From JAWXTP01 sp044433415 (GTDB lineage: Bacteria; Bacteroidota; Bacteroidia; Bacteroidales; Rikenellaceae): a DNA stretch of 12,123 bases. The position numbers were made by a program, and so were the translations under genes. This document shows, piece by piece, positions 1 through 6,470 of the stretch. The stretch's first letter is position 1. Every line of letters begins with the position of its first letter. The stretch is from NCBI GenBank assembly GCA_044433415.1, contig JAWXTP010000089.1:1-12123 (forward strand). The letters are read 5' to 3'. The notes beneath the pieces are model-generated. The model worked only from the letters and a program-made list of their open reading frames with translations. It made no database searches and was not told the DNA's origin.

Positions 1-92
1 CGGAGCAGCCTCGACGGCTGTGAGCATTGAAATAATCAAAAAGGTCGCAAAGATGAGCCGTTATTGGGAAAAGCCATCCCTACGGTGCTGCC
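1..92 (+). repeat. Structured dispersed repeat, copy A (3' half only)
   Basis: This is the 3' half of a roughly 170-bp element whose complete copies lie at 4221-4390 and 5177-5346; its 5' half lies before the window. It matches 4299-4390 at 91 of 92 positions, the exception being G52 against T4350. It holds the conserved inner hairpin (arms around 6-10 and 16-20), the 3' arm of the long stem (29-73) and the terminal CTGCC (88-92). The element ends 7 bases from the stop codon of the minus-strand gene at 100-810. The strand given is the one on which complete copies fold best. Transcription is not shown. The near identity to copy B over 4 kb points to recent copying or gene conversion. Confidence 0.8.
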
Positions 93-99
93 AGAAACA

Positions 100-810
100 T
101 CACTCCCCCGAAGAGTTCATGTAGGCAACCTCCATAGGATCAGGTGCCGGGCATATTATGTCTATCAAGTCTACCCAACTATCCAACTTAGGAAATACTA
201 AACATATACGCTGGTAGGAACTTCTAGTAAGATTCAGCGCATAAGACTTTTCTAACACCAAACTACTTTCCACACCTAAAATATTATACACCTTCTTAGT
301 GCTACAATCCACCACTATACTAGCCTTACTAATCAAAAACCAGTTTACATTAGCAAAATTCTTAGCCTCTAATACTATCCTTGTGCAATTCTCATGTACG
401 CGAGCCGATACTACATTTATCTCTCCGTAATATCTCTTAGAAGCTATCCTAGCCTCTTGGTCATAAGTCGACAGGATATCTACTTGAAACTTTCGCGACT
501 TCTCATAATTAGCTGAATCTGCCGACATAGCCCCTACTTCTTTACGTCCACTAGTAGAAATAGAGAAACAATCCTCAGGCTTTGGGGCCTTATGTGTTAT
601 CTCCTGTTCCATAGGCTTCACATCTACAGTTATAGGCTGAAAATCAGAACCCGCAGGAGCTATAGGAGGAGCAATAATACCACCACCTAGACCTGATACG
701 CCACCCATATCACCCTTTATTATCTGACAAAAGCCACTAGGTGCTATCAGCATGAAAAACACCGATAGGGCACACGCTAAAATTGTATATTTAATATTTC
801 TAATTTTCAT
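100..810 (-). CDS. Secreted protein of unknown function
   Basis: I do not recognise this 236-residue protein. Residues 1-28 form a signal peptide: basic start KIRNIK, hydrophobic core at about 9-24, and likely cleavage before Gln29, a common Bacteroidota pattern. No proper lipobox precedes Cys28, so a soluble periplasmic or exported protein is more likely than a lipoprotein. A Gly/Pro-rich linker follows (about 33-54). The C-terminal 100 residues look beta-rich (segments near 143-150, 158-168, 201-206) and resemble, from memory only, a small domain common in Bacteroidales secreted proteins with a late LVFPxL-type strand. Five cysteines remain in the mature part (81, 142, 169, 203, 220). The gene starts 20 bases after the tRNA-Arg gene on the same strand and may be read through from it. 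Its stop is followed after 7 bases by structured repeat A. Confidence 0.75.
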   Translation of the reverse strand: MKIRNIKYTILACALSVFFMLIAPSGFCQIIKGDMGGVSGLGGGIIAPPIAPAGSDFQPITVDVKPMEQEITHKAPKPEDCFSISTSGRKEVGAMSADSANYEKSRKFQVDILSTYDQEARIASKRYYGEINVVSARVHENCTRIVLEAKNFANVNWFLISKASIVVDCSTKKVYNILGVESSLVLEKSYALNLTRSSYQRICLVFPKLDSWVDLIDIICPAPDPMEVAYMNSSGE

Positions 811-829
811 TATCTTTATTTATTATTTG

Positions 830-901
830 TACCCTTGAGGGGAATCGAACCCCTATCACAAGAACCGGAATCGTGCATTTTATCCATTAAACTACAAAGG
901 C
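830..901 (-). tRNA. tRNA-Arg, anticodon CCG
   Basis: The minus strand folds as a 72-nt cloverleaf. The acceptor stem pairs GCCTTTG with CAAGGGT (G-U at 1:72) and has discriminator A at 830. The D stem is GTTT/AAAT. The anticodon stem CACGA/TCTTG has one C-T mismatch, and the loop TTCCGGT places CCG at 866-868. The T arm is AGGGG-TTCGATT-CCCCT. CCA is not encoded. CCG reads the Arg codon CGG. The gene starts 28 bases after the stop of the SGNH gene and ends 19 bases before the start of the unknown secreted protein, all on one strand, so processing from a longer transcript is possible. I see no duplicate of its 3' end nearby that would mark an integrated element. Confidence 0.88.
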
Positions 902-929
902 TTAAAACTTATCATTTTAGAAGTTTACT

Positions 930-2708
930 TTATTCAAAAAAGCTAGCTACTATTTTTCTATAACCGTTTAAGTTAAGATGTAAACCATCATTTTGGTAAA
1001 GAGATTGATTAGCCTTTCCGTTAGACATCAAAAGATTAACACCAGGGTCACCGTACTTAACTTTTTCTTCTTTAGCTACATTCTCTATCAATTTATTAAC
1101 CTCAATTACATCAGCCTCTAGCGACCTTGCAGGGAAGATGCCACATACTTTAATTTCTGCTTTAGGCTGACGTACTTTTATAGCTTGTATCAAGGTTCTA
1201 ATGCCCTCAGCTATTTCCTCGTGAGTGCTAATATTTTTTTTGTTAACACCTATCAAGTTATTAACTCCTATAGCCACTATAACACGCTCAGCGCTATATC
1301 CATCTAGTGCACCATGAGTTACGCGCCAAAGTACATTCTCTATTCTATCCCAACTAGCGCCCATGTTTACTACTTTTTTACCTGAGGTAGCTTTTTTCCA
1401 GCCCACACTATCACAAGTATATTTAAAGTTCACGGAACCACCCCATCTATGCATAATAGAGTTACCTAGCACGACAGTTTTAGGTTTTACCTTTTGAGCT
1501 TCTAGCATTTTGTTGTTATGATGTTCTAACCACTCATAAGTTTGAGCTTCACGACGTTGCTTCACAGGTATCTGAGTAGCAAGCTCACCTGTAGGCATAT
1601 TAAGAGCTTTATTAAGTTTAGCGATATAAGCATCAGCATACACTCTCATACCCCAATCCGAAGGATGTATAGCCTCTACTGTAGCATCTTCGGGCATTGC
1701 TATTTCTCTATATGTGAGGTGGTGAAGATTCAAGTAACCCTCAGCTAGGAGTTTCCTATAAGCCTCAAGGTTAGCTTCACAACCGTTCTCTACTCTACTT
1801 TGCCATACCTCTTGCATCTTGCCGTGAGGGTAACCCAGGTGGTCAGTAATTATTATAGGTACATTTGGTTGAGCCTTACGAATTTCTTTAACTGAATTTA
1901 CTGTAAGCTCTACTAGCTTATCTTTACGCATTTTACAAAGGTTAGGCAGACAGTCCAATATTACAGCACGTGCTGGTGTACGCTTTATAATATCTATTAT
2001 CCCTTTTTCTAGGGCTCCATTACCTGAAAATCCAAGGTTCATAAGAGGAATATCCATTTCACGACTCACTATAGAAGACCATATCATCCCTGGGCGTGAA
2101 GCACAAGCACCCTGAGTGATAGAAGTACCATAAGCGATAATAGGTAGCTCGGCTGTAGGCTCAGCAAATTTAAAATAAGCCTCCTCGTCAACACCAATTT
2201 CTAACCATTCTACTGTATTATAAGTTGGCAGATAAAGTTGATATTCAAATCCAAAGTCATGCATTTTCCCTTCATAGTAAAGTCCTGTATATTTGTAGAC
2301 TATAGTATCAGCAAAGACACGTGTTGCAGCACACCATTTACGCTGACCATGGTTTTCTGTAGCATATAAGTCTACACCACTTTTCCCTGTAGCAGCCATA
2401 TGATCAGAGGCATGTTCTTCTGACACAACATATCTCACAATAATCTGTGATGAGTTAGTATAAAATTTAAGGCTTTCACCAGCGCTGTTATGAGAGAGAT
2501 TCCACACGGCTGGTCTTATATTTTTTTCCACATTATTGGGTAAGCGATAATAATAATTTGAGCGCACCTCATTTTGCAAAAGCTGACCATGAATTTTAGC
2601 ACCCAAAAGCTCAGGGTTATGCCATTTAGGCTGAATAGAGTCTGTAGCTACCTGTGCAGAGCACAAATAAGAGGTTACAGAAAGTATAAATATCAATAAA
2701 TTTTTCAT
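930..2708 (-). CDS. Secreted protein with two SGNH/GDSL hydrolase domains
   Basis: This 592-residue protein is probably a carbohydrate or lipid esterase exported from the cytoplasm. Residues 1-18 are a signal peptide, likely cut before Gln19 (SAQ). Residues about 30-185 form the beta-sandwich domain that precedes one SGNH class; its GxDLY motif is at 111-115. The first SGNH domain (about 188-370) has block I as GTSITQG with Ser196 as nucleophile, a conserved Gly/Asn region at 224-231, and HPSD with His348. A second, different SGNH domain (about 408-592) has GNSI with Ser417, Gly450, GVNN at 481-484, and DGLH with Asp574 and His577. In both domains the Asp of GDS is replaced (GTS, GNS), which is known in these subfamilies. 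Two intact catalytic sets suggest a bifunctional enzyme, perhaps deacetylating a polysaccharide; the substrate cannot be read from sequence. A -7 promoter box lies 65 bases upstream of the start. Confidence 0.9.
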   Translation of the reverse strand: MKNLLIFILSVTSYLCSAQVATDSIQPKWHNPELLGAKIHGQLLQNEVRSNYYYRLPNNVEKNIRPAVWNLSHNSAGESLKFYTNSSQIIVRYVVSEEHASDHMAATGKSGVDLYATENHGQRKWCAATRVFADTIVYKYTGLYYEGKMHDFGFEYQLYLPTYNTVEWLEIGVDEEAYFKFAEPTAELPIIAYGTSITQGACASRPGMIWSSIVSREMDIPLMNLGFSGNGALEKGIIDIIKRTPARAVILDCLPNLCKMRKDKLVELTVNSVKEIRKAQPNVPIIITDHLGYPHGKMQEVWQSRVENGCEANLEAYRKLLAEGYLNLHHLTYREIAMPEDATVEAIHPSDWGMRVYADAYIAKLNKALNMPTGELATQIPVKQRREAQTYEWLEHHNNKMLEAQKVKPKTVVLGNSIMHRWGGSVNFKYTCDSVGWKKATSGKKVVNMGASWDRIENVLWRVTHGALDGYSAERVIVAIGVNNLIGVNKKNISTHEEIAEGIRTLIQAIKVRQPKAEIKVCGIFPARSLEADVIEVNKLIENVAKEEKVKYGDPGVNLLMSNGKANQSLYQNDGLHLNLNGYRKIVASFFE

Positions 2709-2772
2709 TACTATTATTTTAATTAAATGAAGAGGTTTTTAAGGAGACTTCTAATCTCAACGATTTTAATCA

Positions 2773-2780
2773 CAAAAATA
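2773..2780 (-). promoter_or_regulatory. Bacteroidota-type -7 box for the SGNH gene
   Basis: On the minus strand this reads TATTTTTG, a full match to TAnnTTTG. It would place the transcript start near 2766 and give a leader of about 58 bases. No TTTG lies at the usual -33 spacing; the nearest is about 31 bases upstream. The box lies in the 113-bp gap after the histidine kinase stop, so the SGNH gene may have its own promoter. Confidence 0.4.
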
Positions 2781-2821
2781 GTATAATAATTTTATTTTAC
2801 TCATAAAGTTACAAAAAATGC

Positions 2822-4081
2822 TTATTTTTTTCTTTTATGTTCCCTAAAGGGGAGTTCTATATAAAATTTAGAGCCCATATTTAATTCCGATTCAAAATAG
2901 ATATTTCCACCAGCGTTTCTCACTATACCGAGTGCAATAGTAAGTCCTATACCGCTACCAGATTTTTTCGTTGTGAAGTTAGGGGCGAATATTTTTTCTT
3001 TTATTTCATCGCTGACACCTTTACCATTATCTTCTATAGAAATTACAATTAAAGAATCTATAAGTTCCAGTTTCATATTTATCTTTCCATCATCATTTTT
3101 CCCTATAGCGGCTATGGCATTAACCATAATATTTGTAAGTACAGACCAAAGGTTTTCATAGCTCATTACTATGTAAACATTTTCATTACAGGTATTATTA
3201 TTATATACGATATCTATATTAGGGTATCCATCATAGAATGATTTTATTTCTTTCAACATTTTATCTATACCCAATCTATTGACTGTAGTTGAACTTACGG
3301 AAGTCAATGAGTTAAGTTGGTTTATAGTTTTTTCCAATAGATTTATCTGAGTTATAATAATATTCAAACTTTCCTCTATATTTTCGTCCCAATTTTCGTC
3401 TCCTTTTTGTTTACGCCTCAACAGCATCTGCACCTTTAGCTTTATAGGAGTCAATGGGTTACGCAACTCATGGGCTATTTGTTTTGTAAGTACTGTAAGT
3501 GCTTCCACGCGACCAGTTTCAGCTAGTCTCACAAGAGTTTTATCGAGTTCATCTATAGCATTATTATACAGCTCTACGAGTCCATCTATTTCTGTACCTT
3601 TTTTGTACACCATAGAATCTATTCTCTTACGATATTTATAACGACTTAGATAATCTCTTAATAACACTAGGGGTTTCATGGTACGATAATAGAAGACCAA
3701 TAATGCTATAAACACAACAACTAATATTATTACGAACAAGCTAACAATACTTACTCGCAAGCTATCTTTCAGCTGAGCGCTTAATTCCCTAAGGTCGAAC
3801 ATCTGCACACCCAATGTATCAGTCACACTCAGTTGTTCATTAGGCACATAACAATACACATTACAGCGACCATGCTCTTGCTCAGAATCCATCTTGATAA
3901 ATTTACATGTAGCCTCATCAAATGCAGATTCTATATCATGATTTATAAATTCATTTGCGAAATAACCGCAAAATATTGCTGAGAACAATCCTACAGCAAC
4001 AAACAGCACGCACATCTTCCACCATCTACCGATAAACTTTTTCACCAGTGTCACATAAAACCTTCTAATCACAGAATTCAT
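2822..4081 (-). CDS. Membrane sensor histidine kinase, NtrY-like
   Basis: This 419-residue inner-membrane kinase has TM1 at about 22-43, a short periplasmic domain (about 44-108) with three cysteines (59, 73, 77) and TM2 at about 110-132. A HAMP-like linker (about 133-186) follows. The H-box is QIAHELRNPLTPIK, with His204 as the phosphorylated residue; the HELRNPLTPI form is typical of the NtrY group. The ATPase domain shows the N-box (Asn317 and Asn321), the G1 box DNGKG at 351-355 and the G2 box GSGIGL at 375-380. All catalytic parts are intact. The stimulus is unknown; the small Cys-containing periplasmic domain is a candidate sensor. No response regulator is present in the window, so the partner must be encoded elsewhere. 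The flanking rlmH and SGNH genes are on the same strand but separated by long gaps, so they are unlikely to share its function. Confidence 0.93.
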   Translation of the reverse strand: MNSVIRRFYVTLVKKFIGRWWKMCVLFVAVGLFSAIFCGYFANEFINHDIESAFDEATCKFIKMDSEQEHGRCNVYCYVPNEQLSVTDTLGVQMFDLRELSAQLKDSLRVSIVSLFVIILVVVFIALLVFYYRTMKPLVLLRDYLSRYKYRKRIDSMVYKKGTEIDGLVELYNNAIDELDKTLVRLAETGRVEALTVLTKQIAHELRNPLTPIKLKVQMLLRRKQKGDENWDENIEESLNIIITQINLLEKTINQLNSLTSVSSTTVNRLGIDKMLKEIKSFYDGYPNIDIVYNNNTCNENVYIVMSYENLWSVLTNIMVNAIAAIGKNDDGKINMKLELIDSLIVISIEDNGKGVSDEIKEKIFAPNFTTKKSGSGIGLTIALGIVRNAGGNIYFESELNMGSKFYIELPFREHKRKK

Positions 4082-4160
4082 ATCTATAAAATTTTGAATA
4101 AGTATTTATTTACATATCGTATCTGGCATATATGCATGTAAAAAAGTCCACCTCAACACG

Positions 4161-4193
4161 TCCCACTACACTCCCACTACATCCCCACTATAC
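4161..4193 (+). repeat. Three imperfect 11-bp tandem repeats
   Basis: TCCCACTACAC, TCCCACTACAT and CCCCACTATAC follow each other without gaps, about 80 bases before the histidine kinase start on the opposite strand. The strong C/A bias stands out from the surrounding AT-rich DNA. The minus-strand form ATAGTGG recurs at the start of structured repeat B (4226-4232). It could be a protein-binding array or slippage product. Confidence 0.6.
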
Positions 4194-4220
4194 ACCCTCA
4201 TTCTTCTCAGCATTATTTAG

Positions 4221-4390
4221 CCTGCATAGTGGCAGGAAACGGACTGTTCGCTTTTTTCAAGAATGGTTCATATTTGCGGCGTTTTTGATTATTTTAAGCG
4301 GAGCAGCCTCGACGGCTGTGAGCATTGAAATAATCAAAAAGGTCGCAAATATGAGCCGTTATTGGGAAAAGCCATCCCTACGGTGCTGCC
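4221..4390 (+). repeat. Structured dispersed repeat, copy B (complete); candidate ncRNA
   Basis: The plus strand folds into a 45-bp stem: 4251-4295 pairs with 4327-4371 in strict register. It has 43 pairs (6 of them G-T) and mismatches only at G4261.A4361 and G4281.G4341. The 31-base tip holds a hairpin CAGCC-TCGAC-GGCTG (4304-4318). At the base, GGCAG (4231-4235) can pair with CTGCC (4386-4390) to close the element, or instead with CCTGC (4221-4225) just before it; the two pairings exclude each other. On the minus strand the six G-T pairs become A-C mismatches, so the plus strand is the likely folded strand. The end is one base from the rlmH stop codon. No -7 box, T-tract or target-site duplication is visible. 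An 87-codon open frame through this region is an artefact of the repeat. Confidence 0.88.
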
Positions 4391-4391
4391 G

Positions 4392-4865
4392 TTAACTATG
4401 ATGGTAGGGTTCGTTACGGAGGATAGTGAAGGCACGGTAGAGCTGTTCGGCAAAAATCATCCTCACCATTTGGTGAGAAAACGTCATCTTCGAAAGCGAA
4501 TGTTTCTCGGAAGCTCTTTTATACACCTGCTCTGAAAACCCGTATGCACCACCAATCACAAAAGCCAGTTTCCTTGTTGATAAGTTAAGTCTATTCTGCA
4601 CCCACGACGAAAACTCTACTGAGCTTAGCTGTTTACCTTTTTCATCCATCAGCACCACCCAGTCATAAGGCTCTAATGCTGCACAGAAAAGCTCACCCTC
4701 ACGCTTCATCAAGGTCTCTTTAGACATCTGAGCAGGATTCTTAATATCAGGCAATACTATAATATTAAATTTCACATAACGAGATAACCTTTTAGTATAT
4801 TCCTTAATCCCCATTTCCACAAAATCCATATTGGTTTTGCCTATCACTATCAAATCTATATTCAT
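4392..4865 (-). CDS. rlmH: 23S rRNA (pseudouridine-1915-N3)-methyltransferase RlmH
   Basis: RlmH is a homodimeric SPOUT-class enzyme that uses S-adenosylmethionine to methylate N3 of pseudouridine 1915 in helix 69 of 23S rRNA. The 157 residues match the family length of about 155-160. Visible family marks are the start MNIDLIVIGK, the cofactor-binding knot loop with IGGAYGF (104-110), the block LSLSKMTFSHQMVRM (around 122-136), EQLYRAF (140-146) and the C-terminal YHH (154-156), which is needed at the active site. The protein is complete. The stop is one base from structured repeat B, and the start is preceded by a gene-free AT-rich stretch in which I could not find a clear promoter. No operon partner is close by. 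Confidence 0.96.
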   Translation of the reverse strand: MNIDLIVIGKTNMDFVEMGIKEYTKRLSRYVKFNIIVLPDIKNPAQMSKETLMKREGELFCAALEPYDWVVLMDEKGKQLSSVEFSSWVQNRLNLSTRKLAFVIGGAYGFSEQVYKRASEKHSLSKMTFSHQMVRMIFAEQLYRAFTILRNEPYHHS

Positions 4866-5176
4866 ACTATATATATTAAGTAGGGTAAAATAATTATTGG
4901 TGTATTTTAAAGAGTACTATTGGAGATGAGATTTTTTGCTATGGAATCGAAAATATAGTGGCTCTATATTAAGATTTAATAGTGAAAAATGTCGCTCCAA
5001 GAGTGGTGTTAAAATTATGGCAATAATTGTTTTACACTACTTATGTATCAATACCTAAATAATTTATTCTCAATTAAATATTGCTACAAAAACTATTCCA
5101 TTTTTATTTTTTTATGATTTCTTGTAAATTTATCAGTAAACTAAAGTTTACTAAAAATTTACAAAAACTGTTTTTA
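4866..5176. other. Gene-free AT-rich spacer between rlmH and structured repeat C
   Basis: I see no credible coding region on either strand here. The stretch contains a small hairpin, AATATAG-5 bases-CTATATT at 4952-4970, and a large dyad at 5124-5162 that is listed separately. The rest is low-complexity A/T sequence. It presumably carries the rlmH promoter, but no TAnnTTTG box is evident. Confidence 0.5.
5124..5162. promoter_or_regulatory. Large interrupted palindrome
   Basis: Inner arms AGTAAACT (5135-5142) and AGTTTACT (5145-5152) are perfect complements around AA. Outer arms GTAAATT (5124-5130) and AATTTAC (5156-5162) are also perfect. It ends 14 bases before structured repeat C. It is AT-rich and has no T-tract after it on either strand, so an operator or DNA-binding site is more likely than a terminator; a weak hairpin in a transcript remains possible. 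Confidence 0.45.
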
Positions 5177-5346
5177 CCTGCATAGTGGCAGGAAACGGAC
5201 TGTCCGCTTTTTCCAAGAATGGCTTAGATTTTTTGCGTTTATCGGAAAATTAAGCGGAGCAGCCTCGATGGCTGTGAGCATTGATTTTTCGATAAAGGTG
5301 AAAAATGTAGGCCGTTATTGGGAAAAGTCCTCCCTATGTTGCTGCC
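5177..5346 (+). repeat. Structured dispersed repeat, copy C (complete, divergent stem)
   Basis: It has the same 170-bp layout as copy B. The stem is 5207-5251 with 5283-5327, again exactly 45 positions, of which 42 pair. Mismatches are G5217.A5317 and G5237.G5297 at the same stem positions as in B, plus G5227.G5307. The outer 16 pairs, the tip hairpin (one C to T change in its loop) and the basal CCTGC/GGCAG/CTGCC signals are nearly identical to B. The middle and distal stem differs widely, with compensating changes. The element ends 5 bases from the nrnA stop codon, with the same AGAAA spacer as copy A. It therefore belongs to a different stem subtype from copies A and B. Confidence 0.88.
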
Positions 5347-5351
5347 AGAAA

Positions 5352-6386
5352 CTAATATATCCTAGCGACTCCCTGCAAAAAGACATCAACCGCTTCTTTC
5401 ATGGTGGTAAATGATTTTGCTCCTGCTGCCATCTTGTGCCCACCTCCTGAGAAGTGCTCACGAGCGAATTTGTTAACATCTACAGCTACTTTCCCTTGTG
5501 AGCGAAGCGAAACTTTTATACACTCTTTATTCTCAACAAATATCGCTGAAAGATCTATCCCTTTTATCGCTAGAGGCATATTCACTACCCCCTCTATATC
5601 ACCAGGTTTATAGTTAAAGTTCATAAGCTCAGTTTCCGAAAGTGTTATATACGCTAGGCGGTGATGCTTTACCACCTTCATCTTTTTGTAGAGACAATAA
5701 CCTATAAGGCGCGTACGTGTAAGGGTCTGTACATTTAATATCTTATTATTTATTTCTACAGGGACAGCACCTCTATCTACTAATATCGCTGTAGTCCTAA
5801 AAAGCTCCCCCGTAAGGTTTCCATAGCTAAATTTTCCTGTATCAGTCATTATCCCTAAATAAAGAGCTTCAGCCGCCACTTCATTAATAGCCTCCACACC
5901 TGCAAGAGCTACAAGAGTATTAGTCACAAGGTAGGAAGTAGCACACGAGTTCACATCAGATATAGCCACGTCATAATCGTCAGTATTGTCAAGGATGTGA
6001 TGATCTATAAGCACCTTCTTAGCTGTAGAGTTCAAGCGCACCTTCTCGGCAATATTACCTATACGAGTATCTATCTCATTAAAGTCAAGGCATACAAACA
6101 GTGATGCTTCCGCGATAGCCTTATCCATCTCTACACTTTTTTTGTTATACTCATGTATAGCTTCAACCCCCGCCACATTTTGCAGGTAAGCAGGAATCTC
6201 ATTAGGCACTATAGCTGTTACCTTTTTCCCTAACGAAGTAAGGTAGGTTAAAATTCCTATACTTGACCCTAGAGCATCACCATCAGGGTTTATATGTGAC
6301 AATATCACGATGTTATCACTTTCGTGAATCAGATTACGCAGGTCATCAACGCATGCATTAATTTTTTCTATACCACTTTCTAACAT
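5352..6386 (-). CDS. nrnA: DHH/DHHA1 phosphoesterase, NrnA-like (nanoRNase / pAp phosphatase)
   Basis: This 344-residue cytosolic enzyme belongs to the bifunctional oligoribonuclease and pAp phosphatase family, which degrades 2-5 nt RNAs and 3'-phosphoadenosine 5'-phosphate. The DHH domain has the metal-binding motif HINPDGDALGSS (31-42; His31, Asp35, Asp37), Asp101 in VCLDFNE, the name-giving DHH at 128-130, and MTDTGKFSYGN (180-190; Asp182). The C-terminal DHHA1 substrate-binding domain ends in FSGGGHKMAAGA (312-323). All catalytic residues are present and the length fits the family at about 310-345. The narrow name rests on whole-family likeness; some relatives prefer cyclic dinucleotide products such as pApA. 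It is transcribed divergently from the cytochrome bd operon across a 101-bp region, and its stop lies next to structured repeat C. Confidence 0.9.
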   Translation of the reverse strand: MLESGIEKINACVDDLRNLIHESDNIVILSHINPDGDALGSSIGILTYLTSLGKKVTAIVPNEIPAYLQNVAGVEAIHEYNKKSVEMDKAIAEASLFVCLDFNEIDTRIGNIAEKVRLNSTAKKVLIDHHILDNTDDYDVAISDVNSCATSYLVTNTLVALAGVEAINEVAAEALYLGIMTDTGKFSYGNLTGELFRTTAILVDRGAVPVEINNKILNVQTLTRTRLIGYCLYKKMKVVKHHRLAYITLSETELMNFNYKPGDIEGVVNMPLAIKGIDLSAIFVENKECIKVSLRSQGKVAVDVNKFAREHFSGGGHKMAAGAKSFTTMKEAVDVFLQGVARIY

Positions 6387-6429
6387 AATATATCTAATAA
6401 ATTATTATTTTTAAAAAAATCTTATTAAA

Positions 6430-6461
6430 TTTGTGACAATAACAAAGCAAACACTTTTTTG
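6430..6461 (+). promoter_or_regulatory. Candidate promoter of the cytochrome bd operon
   Basis: TTTG at 6430-6433 and TTTG at 6458-6461, the end of a partial TAnnTTTG box whose TA is not matched, are spaced as in Bacteroidota -33/-7 promoters (20 bases between the boxes). A start near 6468 would give a leader of about 20 bases before the DUF4492 start. The weak -7 match keeps this tentative. Confidence 0.35.
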
Positions 6462-6470
6462 TAGTCACAA
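6431..6470. promoter_or_regulatory. Widely spaced TTGTGAC/GTCACAA inverted pair in the nrnA-cyd divergent region
   Basis: TTGTGAC (6431-6437) and GTCACAA (6464-6470) are perfect inverted copies separated by 26 bases, with centres 33 bp apart, close to three helical turns. TGTGA is the half-site type of the Crp/Fnr family, although such sites normally have 6 bases between halves. The pair brackets the putative promoter of a microaerobic oxidase, where control by an oxygen or redox regulator would make sense. Regulator identity is inference. Confidence 0.4.

Noticed and set aside
100..901. Integrated islet at the tRNA-Arg 3' end
   Set aside because: No integrase and no duplicate of the tRNA 3' end were found near the far side of the unknown gene.
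4161..4193. CRISPR-like array
   Set aside because: The 11-bp units are contiguous, with no spacers and no cas genes.
4354..4388. Possible group II intron domain V (AGCCG...TACGGTGCT)
   Set aside because: The resemblance is superficial: the catalytic triad and GNRA-type tip are not in place, copy C changes the AGC, and these bases pair better in the 45-bp stem.
4132..4395. 87-codon plus-strand open frame across structured repeat B
   Set aside because: It runs through the 11-bp array, the long stem and into the rlmH stop region. Its sequence is dictated by the repeat, and copy C does not preserve the frame.
5177..5346. Structured repeat as rho-independent terminator of the minus-strand genes
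   Set aside because: There is no T-tract on either side, and the minus strand folds less well than the plus strand.
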